Source of the DNA: Ignavibacteriota bacterium
GTDB lineage: Bacteria; Bacteroidota; Ignavibacteria; Ignavibacteriales; Melioribacteraceae
Length of the DNA stretch: 64,000 nt
Direction: 5' to 3'
Assembly (NCBI GenBank): GCA_016716225.1
Contig: JADJWT010000001.1
Location: 3,482,501-3,546,500, forward strand
Part shown: in pieces, positions 45,515-53,783 of the stretch
How positions within the stretch are numbered: position 1 is the first letter of the stretch
How the letters are laid out: each line of letters opens with the position of its first letter
Program-made: the position numbers and the translations under genes
The notes under the pieces: model-generated
The model's input: only the letters and a program-made list of their open reading frames with translations
Database searches by the model: none
What the model was told of the DNA's origin: nothing

Positions 45515-45739
45515 TTAAATAGTTCTCTGCTCAACAAATGAAGTAAATTCATTATCAGTAAATATGATATGATCCAAAACTGAAATGTCTACAATTTTGC
45601 CGGCTTCAACCAATTTCTGAGTAATATTTATATCTTCTCTTGATGGTTCCAGATTTCCTGAAGGATGATTATGAGCGATAATTATATTTGCACATGTTGC
45701 TACAATGGCTCCGCGAAATATTTCCCTTGAGTGAACCAA
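45515..45739 (-). pseudogene. RadC-like protein, N-terminally deleted copy 1
   Basis: Only the JAB/MPN C-terminal half of a RadC-like protein is present: SREIFRGAIVATCANIIIAH followed by NHPSGNLEPSRED with the JAMM metal-site histidines. It has 74 residues. The upstream flank (GGAGCATC, then GAATTGG-like and a hairpin) matches the flank of the longer copies at 47555 and 53227, so about 230 bp coding for the N-terminal half were lost. An AGGAG lies upstream of TTG 45739, so the fragment might still be translated. It differs from the other copies at many synonymous positions. Confidence 0.8.
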
Positions 45740-45790
45740 TTTGATGCTCCTAAATTGTAAATATTATAATTAATTGGTTTAAAATGAAAA

Positions 45791-45810
45791 GTCCTTCTTT
45801 AAGGGAAGGG
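45791..45810 (-). terminator. Hairpin homologous to the terminators before the other radC copies
   Basis: CCTTC (45793-45797) and GAAGG (45805-45809), with a T-rich tract on the minus strand (AAAATGAAAA on plus). It corresponds to the stronger hairpins at 48050 and 53722, although the stem is shorter. The gap on both sides (45740-46016) holds otherwise only the attC-like repeat. Confidence 0.5.
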
Positions 45811-45923
45811 TTAAAACTAAATTAATTTTTAATGCTTGAAAGTTTCTTATCGGTCGCGGCTCTGAGCAATGGCGGGTTAATCCCTAAAGCTTTCGGGACA
45901 CTTCATTTTGGTTTTTCACAAAA

Positions 45924-46012
45924 GTTGGCATTTGCGTTGGCTCATTGCAAATATATAAAAAACTTTGAATAACACTCTTTTCTGCAATGACTTATATGTG
46001 ATGTTGTGCAAC
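45924..46012 (-). repeat. attC-like inverted-repeat site
   Basis: Outer core-like sequences GTTGGCA (45924-45930) and GTGCAAC (46006-46012) bound nested inverted repeats CGTTG/CAACG and a perfect 8-bp pair TCATTGCA (45942-45949)/TGCAATGA (45983-45990). The site is 89 bp, within the size range of integron attC sites, and lies right after the stop of the GNAT gene in the direction of transcription. It is imperfect relative to the GTTRRRY consensus. Confidence 0.5.
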
Positions 46013-46016
46013 GTAT

Positions 46017-46577
46017 TCATTTTAGTTTTTTTCTCATTACATAATAAGCATCATGCTCTTTATGAATCTTGAAATCATTTCTTTTAAATAATTCCAAGGG
46101 ACCATTAAAATTACTATTGCTCGTTTCTCCTTTTTTGGGATATGCTTCAATATAATCATAGTCTGTATTTGAATGCTCAGTAATAATTTTTTCAAGAATT
46201 TTTTGAGTAATCCCTTGTCTTCGATAATCGGGATGTATTAAAAAACAAACAACTGAATAAACCTTGTCATCAGGGTTATCGATTAAATCATAGTCCCTTA
46301 ATAGTCTTTGATAATTTGATCGGTTGTTTGCATTACACCATCCAATTGGTTTATCATTTTCAAAAGCTAAATAGCCTTGTAGCTCATCATCATTTATACG
46401 ATTAATTATCAGAGTACGACTTAATTCACGTGTACAAGTCTCAACATTTCCAAGGAAATGATAGTCGTTACAGTAGCATTTTGACCATTCAGGGTTTTCT
46501 TTGTGAATCATATTATCAAAAAGAAATAAATATTGGTCTTTTAAATCTTTGGTTAATGGTCTGATTTCAATATTCAT
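46017..46577 (-). CDS. GNAT family acetyltransferase
   Basis: A 186-residue acetyltransferase. FENDKPIGWCNANN is the beta-strand region, and CFLIHPDYRRQGITQKILE carries the acetyl-CoA pyrophosphate loop (RRQGIT). DYIEAYPKK and LFKRNDFKI close the fold. N-terminal cysteines (KCYCNDYHF) recall GNAT proteins of cassette arrays. It stands alone between two attC-like sites, starts at ATG 46577 and has no strong Shine-Dalgarno. The substrate is unknown; similar stand-alone GNATs are frequent integron cassette genes. Confidence 0.88.
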   Translation of the reverse strand: MNIEIRPLTKDLKDQYLFLFDNMIHKENPEWSKCYCNDYHFLGNVETCTRELSRTLIINRINDDELQGYLAFENDKPIGWCNANNRSNYQRLLRDYDLIDNPDDKVYSVVCFLIHPDYRRQGITQKILEKIITEHSNTDYDYIEAYPKKGETSNSNFNGPLELFKRNDFKIHKEHDAYYVMRKKLK

Positions 46578-46606
46578 ATTATTTATTTTAAGGTTTTTGA
46601 TATAGT

Positions 46607-46736
46607 GTACAACGTTTCGCTTATGTTTTGTTGAGGATTTTTAGCACTACTGTTCATACGAAGCACAAATGTTGAACCTTGCACAAATGTTTCTAAGAAG
46701 CACATCAGCCCGCCTTTTGCCAAACCGATGTTGGCA
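46607..46736 (-). repeat. attC-like inverted-repeat site
   Basis: A 130-bp segment bounded by GTACAAC (46607-46613) and GTTGGCA (46730-46736), with an inner hairpin GCCAA-ACCGATG-TTGGC (46719-46735) and internal repeats of GCACAAATGTT. The order CAAC...GTTG mirrors the site at 45924. It separates the SnoaL-like gene from the GNAT gene. Sequences of this style are common between Bacteroidota cassette genes. Confidence 0.5.
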
Positions 46737-46756
46737 ATTATACATTAAAATCTTGA

Positions 46757-47272
46757 TTAGTTTTTAGTAGTATGAGCTTTTTTATATTCATCAAACTCTG
46801 CTTGGGTCATAAAGTTTGTTCCTTGTCCAAGAACATAATACCATTTTCCGTTATCTTTAATATAAGTTTCTGCTCTAATTACTTTAAAATGTAAATCACC
46901 GTCTGGCGTTGAAAAAACCACATCAGCAATTTTTGTTTTTATGGCTGTATGACCATTGAAAATTCTAACAAGTTCTGTCCCGGGAACGGATACCACTGAT
47001 TTGAAGGTCATGCCGTTTCTTTCAAATTTTTTTAATTCTTCTTCGAGGCCGTAAGCTATTGAACCATCTGCGCCAATACTAATTGAATTGTCATTTAAAG
47101 ACAGTGCAGGGTCGAAAATATTTGAGATAGAATTAATGAATTTTCTGTCTTCAGAATAATTGGTTGTATCATATTTACCTGGAGGTGGAACTTGTCCAAA
47201 GACTTTTACAGTTTGTAGGACAATGAATATCAATATCATTGTCATTTGAGATGCATTGTTAATTGGATTCAT
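46757..47272 (-). CDS. Secreted SnoaL/DUF4440-like protein
   Basis: A 171-residue protein with a signal-like N-terminus (MTMILIFIVLQTVKVFGQ). Its body matches nuclear transport factor 2-like folds of the DUF4440 type: FERNGMTFKSVVSVPGTELV, TKIADVVFSTPDGDLHFKVI and ETYIKDNGKWYYVLGQGTNF. No catalytic residues are certain. The start ATG 47272 or the internal ATG at 47245 (MTMILIF) are both possible. It lies alone between repeats and is probably a cassette gene. Confidence 0.7.
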   Translation of the reverse strand: MNPINNASQMTMILIFIVLQTVKVFGQVPPPGKYDTTNYSEDRKFINSISNIFDPALSLNDNSISIGADGSIAYGLEEELKKFERNGMTFKSVVSVPGTELVRIFNGHTAIKTKIADVVFSTPDGDLHFKVIRAETYIKDNGKWYYVLGQGTNFMTQAEFDEYKKAHTTKN

Positions 47273-47554
47273 GATTATTTTATTTTTGGTTATTAATTTG
47301 TATGACTGCTAACTTATTTCTATACGCAATTATATAAAGTTTAAGTCATATTTGTAAGTTTACTGCAGATAAACCACCAAATTAAGTGTTATACAGCAAG
47401 TAATCTACTAAATTATATTTATAGCGGGAAGTCTACTTCTAATAAAATTAATAAGACTAATTTTTCAGTATTATAAACTTCATGACTATAAATTAAACTT
47501 AAATATATTATTCTTTTTTTCAAAGAGTATTTTAATATTCACATTATTAATATT

Positions 47555-48006
47555 CTATATAATTCTCTGCTCCACAAATGATGTAAATCCATTATCCGTA
47601 AATATGACATGATCTAAAACTGAAATGTCTACAATTTTGCCTGCTTCCACTAATTTCTTTGTAATATTTATATCCTCTCTTGATGGCTCCAGATTGCCGG
47701 ACGGATGATTATGGGCGATAATTATATTTGCACATGTTGCTACAATGGCTCCTCGAAATACTTCTCTTGGGTGAACTAAACTGCTGTTTAATAAACCCTC
47801 TGAAATTATCTCAAAGCCTATAACTTTATTATTTGAGCTTAACCAAAAACTACAAACCTTTCTTTTACTTCTCCTGCAAATAGAAAGTTAAAGTTCTCAT
47901 AGATATCTGAGGGAGATGTTACCTTAACCTGTTTGTCTTTAAGCTCCGGATATGATTCACTCGTATCCTTAAATTTCCAAGTGATTGTTTTAATACATTG
48001 TTTCAT
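47555..48006 (-). pseudogene. RadC-like protein copy 2, single-base frameshift
   Basis: ATG 48006 opens a 55-residue frame (ITWKFKDTSESYPELKDKQV, then NFLFAGEVKERFVVFG) ending in TAA at 47839. One base back, the frame continues WLSSNNKVIGFEI..., HPREVFRGAIVATC, NHPSGNLEPSRED to a TAG at 47555. The full product would have 150 residues and the JAMM site of RadC. The break is at a run of five T (A on plus, 47845-47849); six T would give GTA GTT TTT TGG. The other full copy at 53227 has exactly the same five-base run. Programmed slippage is possible; a shared dead ancestor is the alternative. Confidence 0.75.
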
Positions 48007-48049
48007 AGGTTGCTCCTTGAATGAATATTGTGATTTAGTGAATTGGTTT

Positions 48050-48081
48050 AAAAAGAAAAAGCCCTTCTTTACGGGAAGGGC
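48050..48081 (-). terminator. Rho-independent terminator of the parallel beta-helix gene
   Basis: Stem GCCCTTC (48061-48067) and GAAGGGC (48075-48081) on the minus strand is followed by TTTTTCTTTTT. It lies 30 bp after the stop of the gene at 48112 and before the radC copy. The same hairpin is found at 53722 with a slightly different loop. Confidence 0.88.
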
Positions 48082-48111
48082 AAAATCTTGATTATAAATA
48101 TTTATGATAAA

Positions 48112-51100
48112 TTATTTAATTAATAGCATCTTTCTTGATTGAACAAAGTCACCAGCTTTTATTTGATAATAATAAATTCCGCTGCTGAGATGGCCTGCAT
48201 CAAAGGTTACTTCATAATTTCCATATCTTTGGTTTTCGTTAACCAATGTTTTAACTTCCCTTCCAAGAATATCAAAAACTACTAATTTTAGGTTTGACGT
48301 TTGAGGTTTTTCGTCTATCGGAATAGAATATTTTATTTTTGTTGTTGGATTAAAAGGATTAGGAAAGTTTTGATACAATGAATATTCAGTTGGGATTCTA
48401 TTTTTTTCAACTTCAATACTCGTAACAACAAAGGGAAAACTGAACTCCGATGTATTACCCTCACTATCAGTGCATGTTGCAGTGATATGAGGAGCCGGTG
48501 CAGTATCAGACAAGGCAACAATAAATTTTCCAGTTCCATCAGCAATGGCTGAACCAAGGAAGTATCTTCCTTCATCTTGATCATCTGCAAGGACTTCAAC
48601 ATAATAACTCGGACTTGTAGTACCTGTTACTTCAGTTTTAGTCACTGAAAGCACAACGGGTGGAGTAAGTTCGTTATTTCCTCCATCAATATTCTCAATT
48701 CCTTTGCTGCCATTTTTTGAGATTGAATTCCTGCTTAAGGAATTATATTTACCTTTTTCAATCCTAACTCCGTCCCCGCCATTAAACACAATGCGGTTAT
48801 TTTCAAATGAGTTGTAATCTGGAAATAGTGAGTGACCAGCAAGGACGATCCCATTTAAACCGTTACCAAGATCATATTGCCAATTTTCATCAGTTCCAAT
48901 GAAGTTATCTATAACAATATTGTATTTTGAATCATCCATAAATACTAGACCATTTTGCGAATTACCGCCAATTTTGTTATTAAATATGTAATTACTATTA
49001 GATCCCAGCTCAATTTGAATACCATCAGAGTTTCCTATTTTAGTAGTACCAGTGCGATCAAGACCAACGTAATTGTTTTGTATTATGTTATACGATGATT
49101 GTGACAAGTATAAGCCTTGTGTAATACTATTTGAAATAATATTTTCTAATCCATCTACTGCACCACCAATTAAACAAGACTGTGAGTGGTGAATTACAAT
49201 TCCAATTGTATTGGCAAGATGTAATAAGCCCGAGACATCCGTACCGATATAGTTACCTTGAATATTATTATTCATACAGCCTAAAAAATATATTCCGTGA
49301 CCATTGCCAGAAATGAGGTTACGGGCTTCAGGATTTTCGCCTCCTATCTGGTTATAATTAGAACTGTCAACATTGATACCAACACCATTACCAAGCGCTC
49401 CCGATCCAGTTATATCTGTACCAATGTAGCAGCCCTCTATTTTGTGTCCTTCTCCACCGGATAGTTGAATACCTGAATCAAATCTATTTACAGCTAAACC
49501 ACGGATTGTACAGTTATCGGACTTAATATTTAATCCTGGTGAGAGAGTCGAAACACTGGTACCGCTCAATTCTATTTTAATTTCTGCATTGCTACCTTCA
49601 GAAAACGGATAGATGTTGGGATGACTTCCTGGTTGGCTATAGCCATCAATAATAACTGGATCAATTATCGTAGGCAGTTCTGTGTTTGGAAGGATTGTGA
49701 AAGGTCCGGTTCCAGGAATATTAAAAGCAATAGAATCTAGTCCTGGATTATTATTTGCATCGATAATGGCTTGTCTTAGTGATCCAATTCCTGAGTCATT
49801 TGTATTATTGACTACATATGTTGTTGGTGCTGGAGTTTTAATCCAATTAGAAAACTCCGATGTGTTTCCGACAGGATCAGTTGTAGTTGCAGTAATTACA
49901 TGGCCAGCTGGAACAACAGTGCCGATCGACACATAAAAATCAACATTACCGTTAGCGTCAGTAGTTACTTCTGTCCAGCCAATTGGTGTTTGTCCTTCAC
50001 CATAACCCGAAGGATCACCAACTGGATTTGAATAGAAATCAATGCGATAAGTTGTGTTAGGCGTACTATTAAGTGAACCTGTAACGAATGTTGCAATATC
50101 AACTTCAATTTGTGTTAGAACGGGATAGTTTTGAAGATCGTTGGAACCAATATCATTATCACCCGCATCATTAAAGGTTACATCATTTGTATTTTCATTT
50201 CCCCCATCTAAATTGATTCCTAAACTGTCATTGTGATTAATGTGATTGCATACAATACGGTTTCCTAGACATGTAGTATCCGATGCATTTCCACGAGTTA
50301 TCATTATCCCTGCTTTTTTATTTCCCAAAGGATTGGTGCCATTGAATTGAACTCCAACTAGATTACCTTCAATCGTGTTGTTATTAGCTGATTCAATTAA
50401 TATTCCATTACCAAAATTACCTGATATTAAATTAGCAGAACCGGATTCAGTTCCTCCTATAACATTCAGACTATCACCAAGTAAATGAATTCCTTGATCA
50501 GTGTTTGGTAATGAATTGGTTCCCGAAATATCCGTACCTATAAAATTTCCTTCCACCTTACTATTTACTGCTGAAGAAATAACAATACCACGCTGATTTC
50601 CAGAAATTAAGTTTCGGGCTTCAGTTAAAGTACCACCAATTTTATTTCCAGATACATTTGCATATTTGTTGTAGACTAAAACACCGCTTTGATTTTCAAG
50701 AGAATTGAGACCAGTAATATCTGTACCTATAAAATTACCTTGTACCAAATTATTATTCCCTTCAACCGAAACACCGCAAACATCATTTCCCGAAATAATA
50801 TTTCTTGCAGATGCTTCTGTTCCCCCTACAAGATTACCGTCGCTAAAAATTCGAACTCCATAATTGTTCTTAGCAATGCTGATTGCATTATAGTTAGTAC
50901 CTAAATAATTTCCTTCGATAATGTTATGACCTACATTCGTTAATAATATTCCGTTTCCAATAGAGAAATTATTTATTATTAAACCTCTTACTACACTGTT
51001 ACCGCAACTGATTATTAATCCATCAGCTATACCAGCATTAGTTCCATCTAACTCAATGTTCAAATATGCATTGCAACCTTGAAAAATTGGATTGGTGTTG

Positions 51101-52944
51101 GGACTGCTGCCCGGCTGTGAAAATCCATCTATCAAAACCGGATCAGTTATTTCCGGCAACTCAGAGAACGGTTGAATTGTGTGAACTCCATTACCAGGTA
51201 TCTTAAATATTATTGTATCAGAGCCAGCGGTATTATTTGCATTAATAATAGCTTGTCGAAGTGAACCATGTCCTGAATCATTTTTGTTTGTAACTACCTT
51301 CTTTGTTGTTGTAATTGAAAATACTTGATCACTAAGGTCAAAAGGATCACTATCGGTCGCATCTGAAATCTTTACAACACAATAATCTGATAAAGTACAT
51401 GGAATATTCCATAAAAATGAACCATCGTTAGCTGTTGAGTTTACAATTTCAATATATGTAGCTCCACCGTTAGTTGAATATTCGATTCTTACAGGGTTTG
51501 AATAATCATAGCTTGTCCAAGTTATTTCATATTCTGTATCTATGAACAAATTTTCTCTCCCGTTGGGTTTGGTTACTGTTATTGATGGTACGGAAGGAAT
51601 TGAATAAAGGTTACCGTAAATATCGCAATCAGTCGTTGAAAAAGTGCGGTAATCATCCCAGGTTATGAGTGCGGTTGGATTTATAGTACTAGCAGCTATT
51701 GCCGGTTCTTTTGGCTTTTCATTACCGCTTATAGCTGAAATAATAAAATTAGGAGTGTAAAACGATCCTCCTGTGTATTCTTTGTCCGCTCTGATATGAT
51801 TTACTTTGGTATCATTTTGTGAATTAGTAGTCGGTGTTTCTCTCCAGGCTACCATAAATTTCTGACCAGCATTATTGTAAGCGACTTTTGGTTTCCATGA
51901 CTTTGCGTATTCTTTAGTATTATAAGCATAATGATCATAAATAGCTGAAATAGGAAATGAATTATCCTGTACCGGGTCGGTTGTTAAATAATCAAGTTTG
52001 TAAGGATTAACAAAACTGCCGTAAATTCCGGACCATTCTTGTCCATCCCAGGTGTTATTGTTATCTCCCCAAACGACAAAAAACGCTGGACCCGGTAAAT
52101 TGTAGCCTGCTTTCATTCCGAAAGAAACATCCACGCTAAACTCACCACCAACTACACTACCCTCGCTGAATGGGATGTATCTAAAATACTGCTGACTTTG
52201 AGGATCGTAAACAACATCGATTGGACCACCATCACTATCGAGCATAGTTAAATTTATTCCAGTATGTGTTTGTACAGCAAGGAGAAATCTACCGTTAGGA
52301 GTTTCTGGAGATTGTATTGGAGCAAAAGCCAGATCATAACGGGATTGGTCAAATTCATTTCCAATTGGCGACTCCTCCCACTGACGTGTGGTATGAACAA
52401 AATATTGCTGATTATCTATTGAAAAAGTTGATAAAAGGATTCTAAGAAGATAATTGCTCGATGAAGGTGGAGTTTCGTCTATGTATGAAGAAATTGATAG
52501 ATATCTTCCGGAAAGTGAGTTATAAACAATACGCGGCCAGCTTGGCAATCCAGAGACTAACTCAAACGGACTTCCTAACAGATTACCAGTGTTTGAAACT
52601 TGCTGCGCGCTAACAATATTGAGGTAGGCACTGACTACTACATATTCATTTTTTTGCGAGTTGTAAGCCACATCAGGTAGAGTCCCCAATGAAAATATTG
52701 TAAATGCACTGCCAATGGGATTGCCATTTTTGTTCAACCGCTGTCCCATGATCGGGCCAATTACATAAAAACTCCCCATTTTAATATTTTCACTCCAGAC
52801 AACAAGGTATTCATGGGCTATTGAGTTGTAAGCTATTGCAGTGTTATTTTCAGAATTTATTCCTGACTTTATTGGAAAATCAGCAAGAATTTGAAAAGTA
52901 TTGGTAAGGGTTAAGAATACTAAAAAAGTAATAATCTTTTTCAT
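48112..52944 (-). CDS. Giant T9SS-exported parallel beta-helix protein
   Basis: A 1610-residue secreted protein with a signal peptide (MKKIITFLVFLTLTNTFQIL). Residues about 25-440 form a propeller-like region with YNSIAHEYLVVWSEN-type motifs, and about 450-545 form an Ig/fibronectin-like domain. Two modules follow that start VVTNKNDSGHGSLRQAI (about 548) and VVNNTNDSGIGSLRQAI (about 1040). Each continues as a right-handed parallel beta-helix with NLISGN, VEGNFIGTD and similar repeats. The C-terminus is a T9SS sorting domain (NFPNPFNPTTKIKYSIPI, then RKMLLIK). It is probably exported to the surface. Parallel beta-helices often bind or cleave polysaccharides, but no catalytic site is identified. 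Confidence 0.9.
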   Translation of the reverse strand: MKKIITFLVFLTLTNTFQILADFPIKSGINSENNTAIAYNSIAHEYLVVWSENIKMGSFYVIGPIMGQRLNKNGNPIGSAFTIFSLGTLPDVAYNSQKNEYVVVSAYLNIVSAQQVSNTGNLLGSPFELVSGLPSWPRIVYNSLSGRYLSISSYIDETPPSSSNYLLRILLSTFSIDNQQYFVHTTRQWEESPIGNEFDQSRYDLAFAPIQSPETPNGRFLLAVQTHTGINLTMLDSDGGPIDVVYDPQSQQYFRYIPFSEGSVVGGEFSVDVSFGMKAGYNLPGPAFFVVWGDNNNTWDGQEWSGIYGSFVNPYKLDYLTTDPVQDNSFPISAIYDHYAYNTKEYAKSWKPKVAYNNAGQKFMVAWRETPTTNSQNDTKVNHIRADKEYTGGSFYTPNFIISAISGNEKPKEPAIAASTINPTALITWDDYRTFSTTDCDIYGNLYSIPSVPSITVTKPNGRENLFIDTEYEITWTSYDYSNPVRIEYSTNGGATYIEIVNSTANDGSFLWNIPCTLSDYCVVKISDATDSDPFDLSDQVFSITTTKKVVTNKNDSGHGSLRQAIINANNTAGSDTIIFKIPGNGVHTIQPFSELPEITDPVLIDGFSQPGSSPNTNPIFQGCNAYLNIELDGTNAGIADGLIISCGNSVVRGLIINNFSIGNGILLTNVGHNIIEGNYLGTNYNAISIAKNNYGVRIFSDGNLVGGTEASARNIISGNDVCGVSVEGNNNLVQGNFIGTDITGLNSLENQSGVLVYNKYANVSGNKIGGTLTEARNLISGNQRGIVISSAVNSKVEGNFIGTDISGTNSLPNTDQGIHLLGDSLNVIGGTESGSANLISGNFGNGILIESANNNTIEGNLVGVQFNGTNPLGNKKAGIMITRGNASDTTCLGNRIVCNHINHNDSLGINLDGGNENTNDVTFNDAGDNDIGSNDLQNYPVLTQIEVDIATFVTGSLNSTPNTTYRIDFYSNPVGDPSGYGEGQTPIGWTEVTTDANGNVDFYVSIGTVVPAGHVITATTTDPVGNTSEFSNWIKTPAPTTYVVNNTNDSGIGSLRQAIIDANNNPGLDSIAFNIPGTGPFTILPNTELPTIIDPVIIDGYSQPGSHPNIYPFSEGSNAEIKIELSGTSVSTLSPGLNIKSDNCTIRGLAVNRFDSGIQLSGGEGHKIEGCYIGTDITGSGALGNGVGINVDSSNYNQIGGENPEARNLISGNGHGIYFLGCMNNNIQGNYIGTDVSGLLHLANTIGIVIHHSQSCLIGGAVDGLENIISNSITQGLYLSQSSYNIIQNNYVGLDRTGTTKIGNSDGIQIELGSNSNYIFNNKIGGNSQNGLVFMDDSKYNIVIDNFIGTDENWQYDLGNGLNGIVLAGHSLFPDYNSFENNRIVFNGGDGVRIEKGKYNSLSRNSISKNGSKGIENIDGGNNELTPPVVLSVTKTEVTGTTSPSYYVEVLADDQDEGRYFLGSAIADGTGKFIVALSDTAPAPHITATCTDSEGNTSEFSFPFVVTSIEVEKNRIPTEYSLYQNFPNPFNPTTKIKYSIPIDEKPQTSNLKLVVFDILGREVKTLVNENQRYGNYEVTFDAGHLSSGIYYYQIKAGDFVQSRKMLLIK

Positions 52945-53226
52945 TTGATTCTCTTTTCTTTTGATATTTACATTATCAAAAATCTGCAGCTGGAGAGAAT
53001 GTCTTTGGATTTATAAGAAGAATATTTTTCTATACAATAATCTAGATTATTGCTCTCGCGAAGTAGGAATATTTTACTCATATATTGTGCATATAATTTT
53101 AATTATTGTCAATATTAATATTTAGATTTAGATAAATTATTTATTAAGTATAGGACAAAATGTATTATTTATTTAAACAGCGAATTTTAACAAACCATTA
53201 TTTTTATATTAATACTAATAATTCAA

Positions 53227-53678
53227 TTAAATTATTCCATTTTCAACAAATGATGTAAATCCATTATCCGTAAATATGACATGGTCTAAAACTGATATGT
53301 CTACAATTTTGCCTGCCTCAACTAATTTCTTTGTAATATTTATATCTTCTCGAGATGGCTCCAGATTTCCTGATGGATGATTGTGAGCTATAATTATATT
53401 TGCACATGTTGCTACAATAGCTCCTCGAAATACTTCCCTTGGATGCACTAAACTGCTGTTTAATAATCCTTCTGATATTATCTCAAACCCTATAACTTTA
53501 TTGCTAGAGCTTAACCAAAAACTACAAACCTTTCTTTTACTTCTCCTGCAAATAGAAAATAGAAGTTTTCATAGATTGTTGATGGTGACGTGATTTTAAC
53601 CTGCTTATCCTTTAATTCTGGATATGTTTCACTTGTATCTTTAAATTTCCAAGTGATTGTTTTAATGCATTGTTTCAT
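53227..53678 (-). pseudogene. RadC-like protein copy 3, same single-base frameshift
   Basis: ATG 53678 opens a 55-residue frame ending at TAA 53511. The other frame continues WLSSSNKVIGFEIISEGLLN and HPREVFRGAIVATC to TAA 53227, giving the JAMM-bearing half. The total length (452 bp) and the position of the frameshift (five A at 53517-53521) equal copy 2. Compared with copy 2, both halves differ mainly at third codon positions, with few residue changes (for example Ser/Thr, Asp/Thr, Asn/Tyr). That pattern suggests selection on the protein in spite of the frameshift. Confidence 0.75.
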
Positions 53679-53721
53679 AGGATGCTCCTTGAATGAATAT
53701 TGTGATTTAGTGAATTGGTTT

Positions 53722-53754
53722 AAAAAGAAAAAGCCCTTCTTAATGGGAAGGGCT
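53722..53754 (-). terminator. Rho-independent terminator of the T9SS gene at 53784
   Basis: An 8-bp stem AGCCCTTC (53732-53739) and GAAGGGCT (53747-53754) read on the minus strand, with a T-rich tract behind it (AAAAAGAAAA on plus). It lies 30 bp after the T9SS gene stop. Confidence 0.88.
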
Positions 53755-53783
53755 AAATCTTGATTATAAATATTTATGATAAA

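Noticed and set aside
48333..50904. Small frames on both strands within the parallel beta-helix gene
   Set aside because: They overlap a 1610-residue frame with clear domain order and are chance frames.
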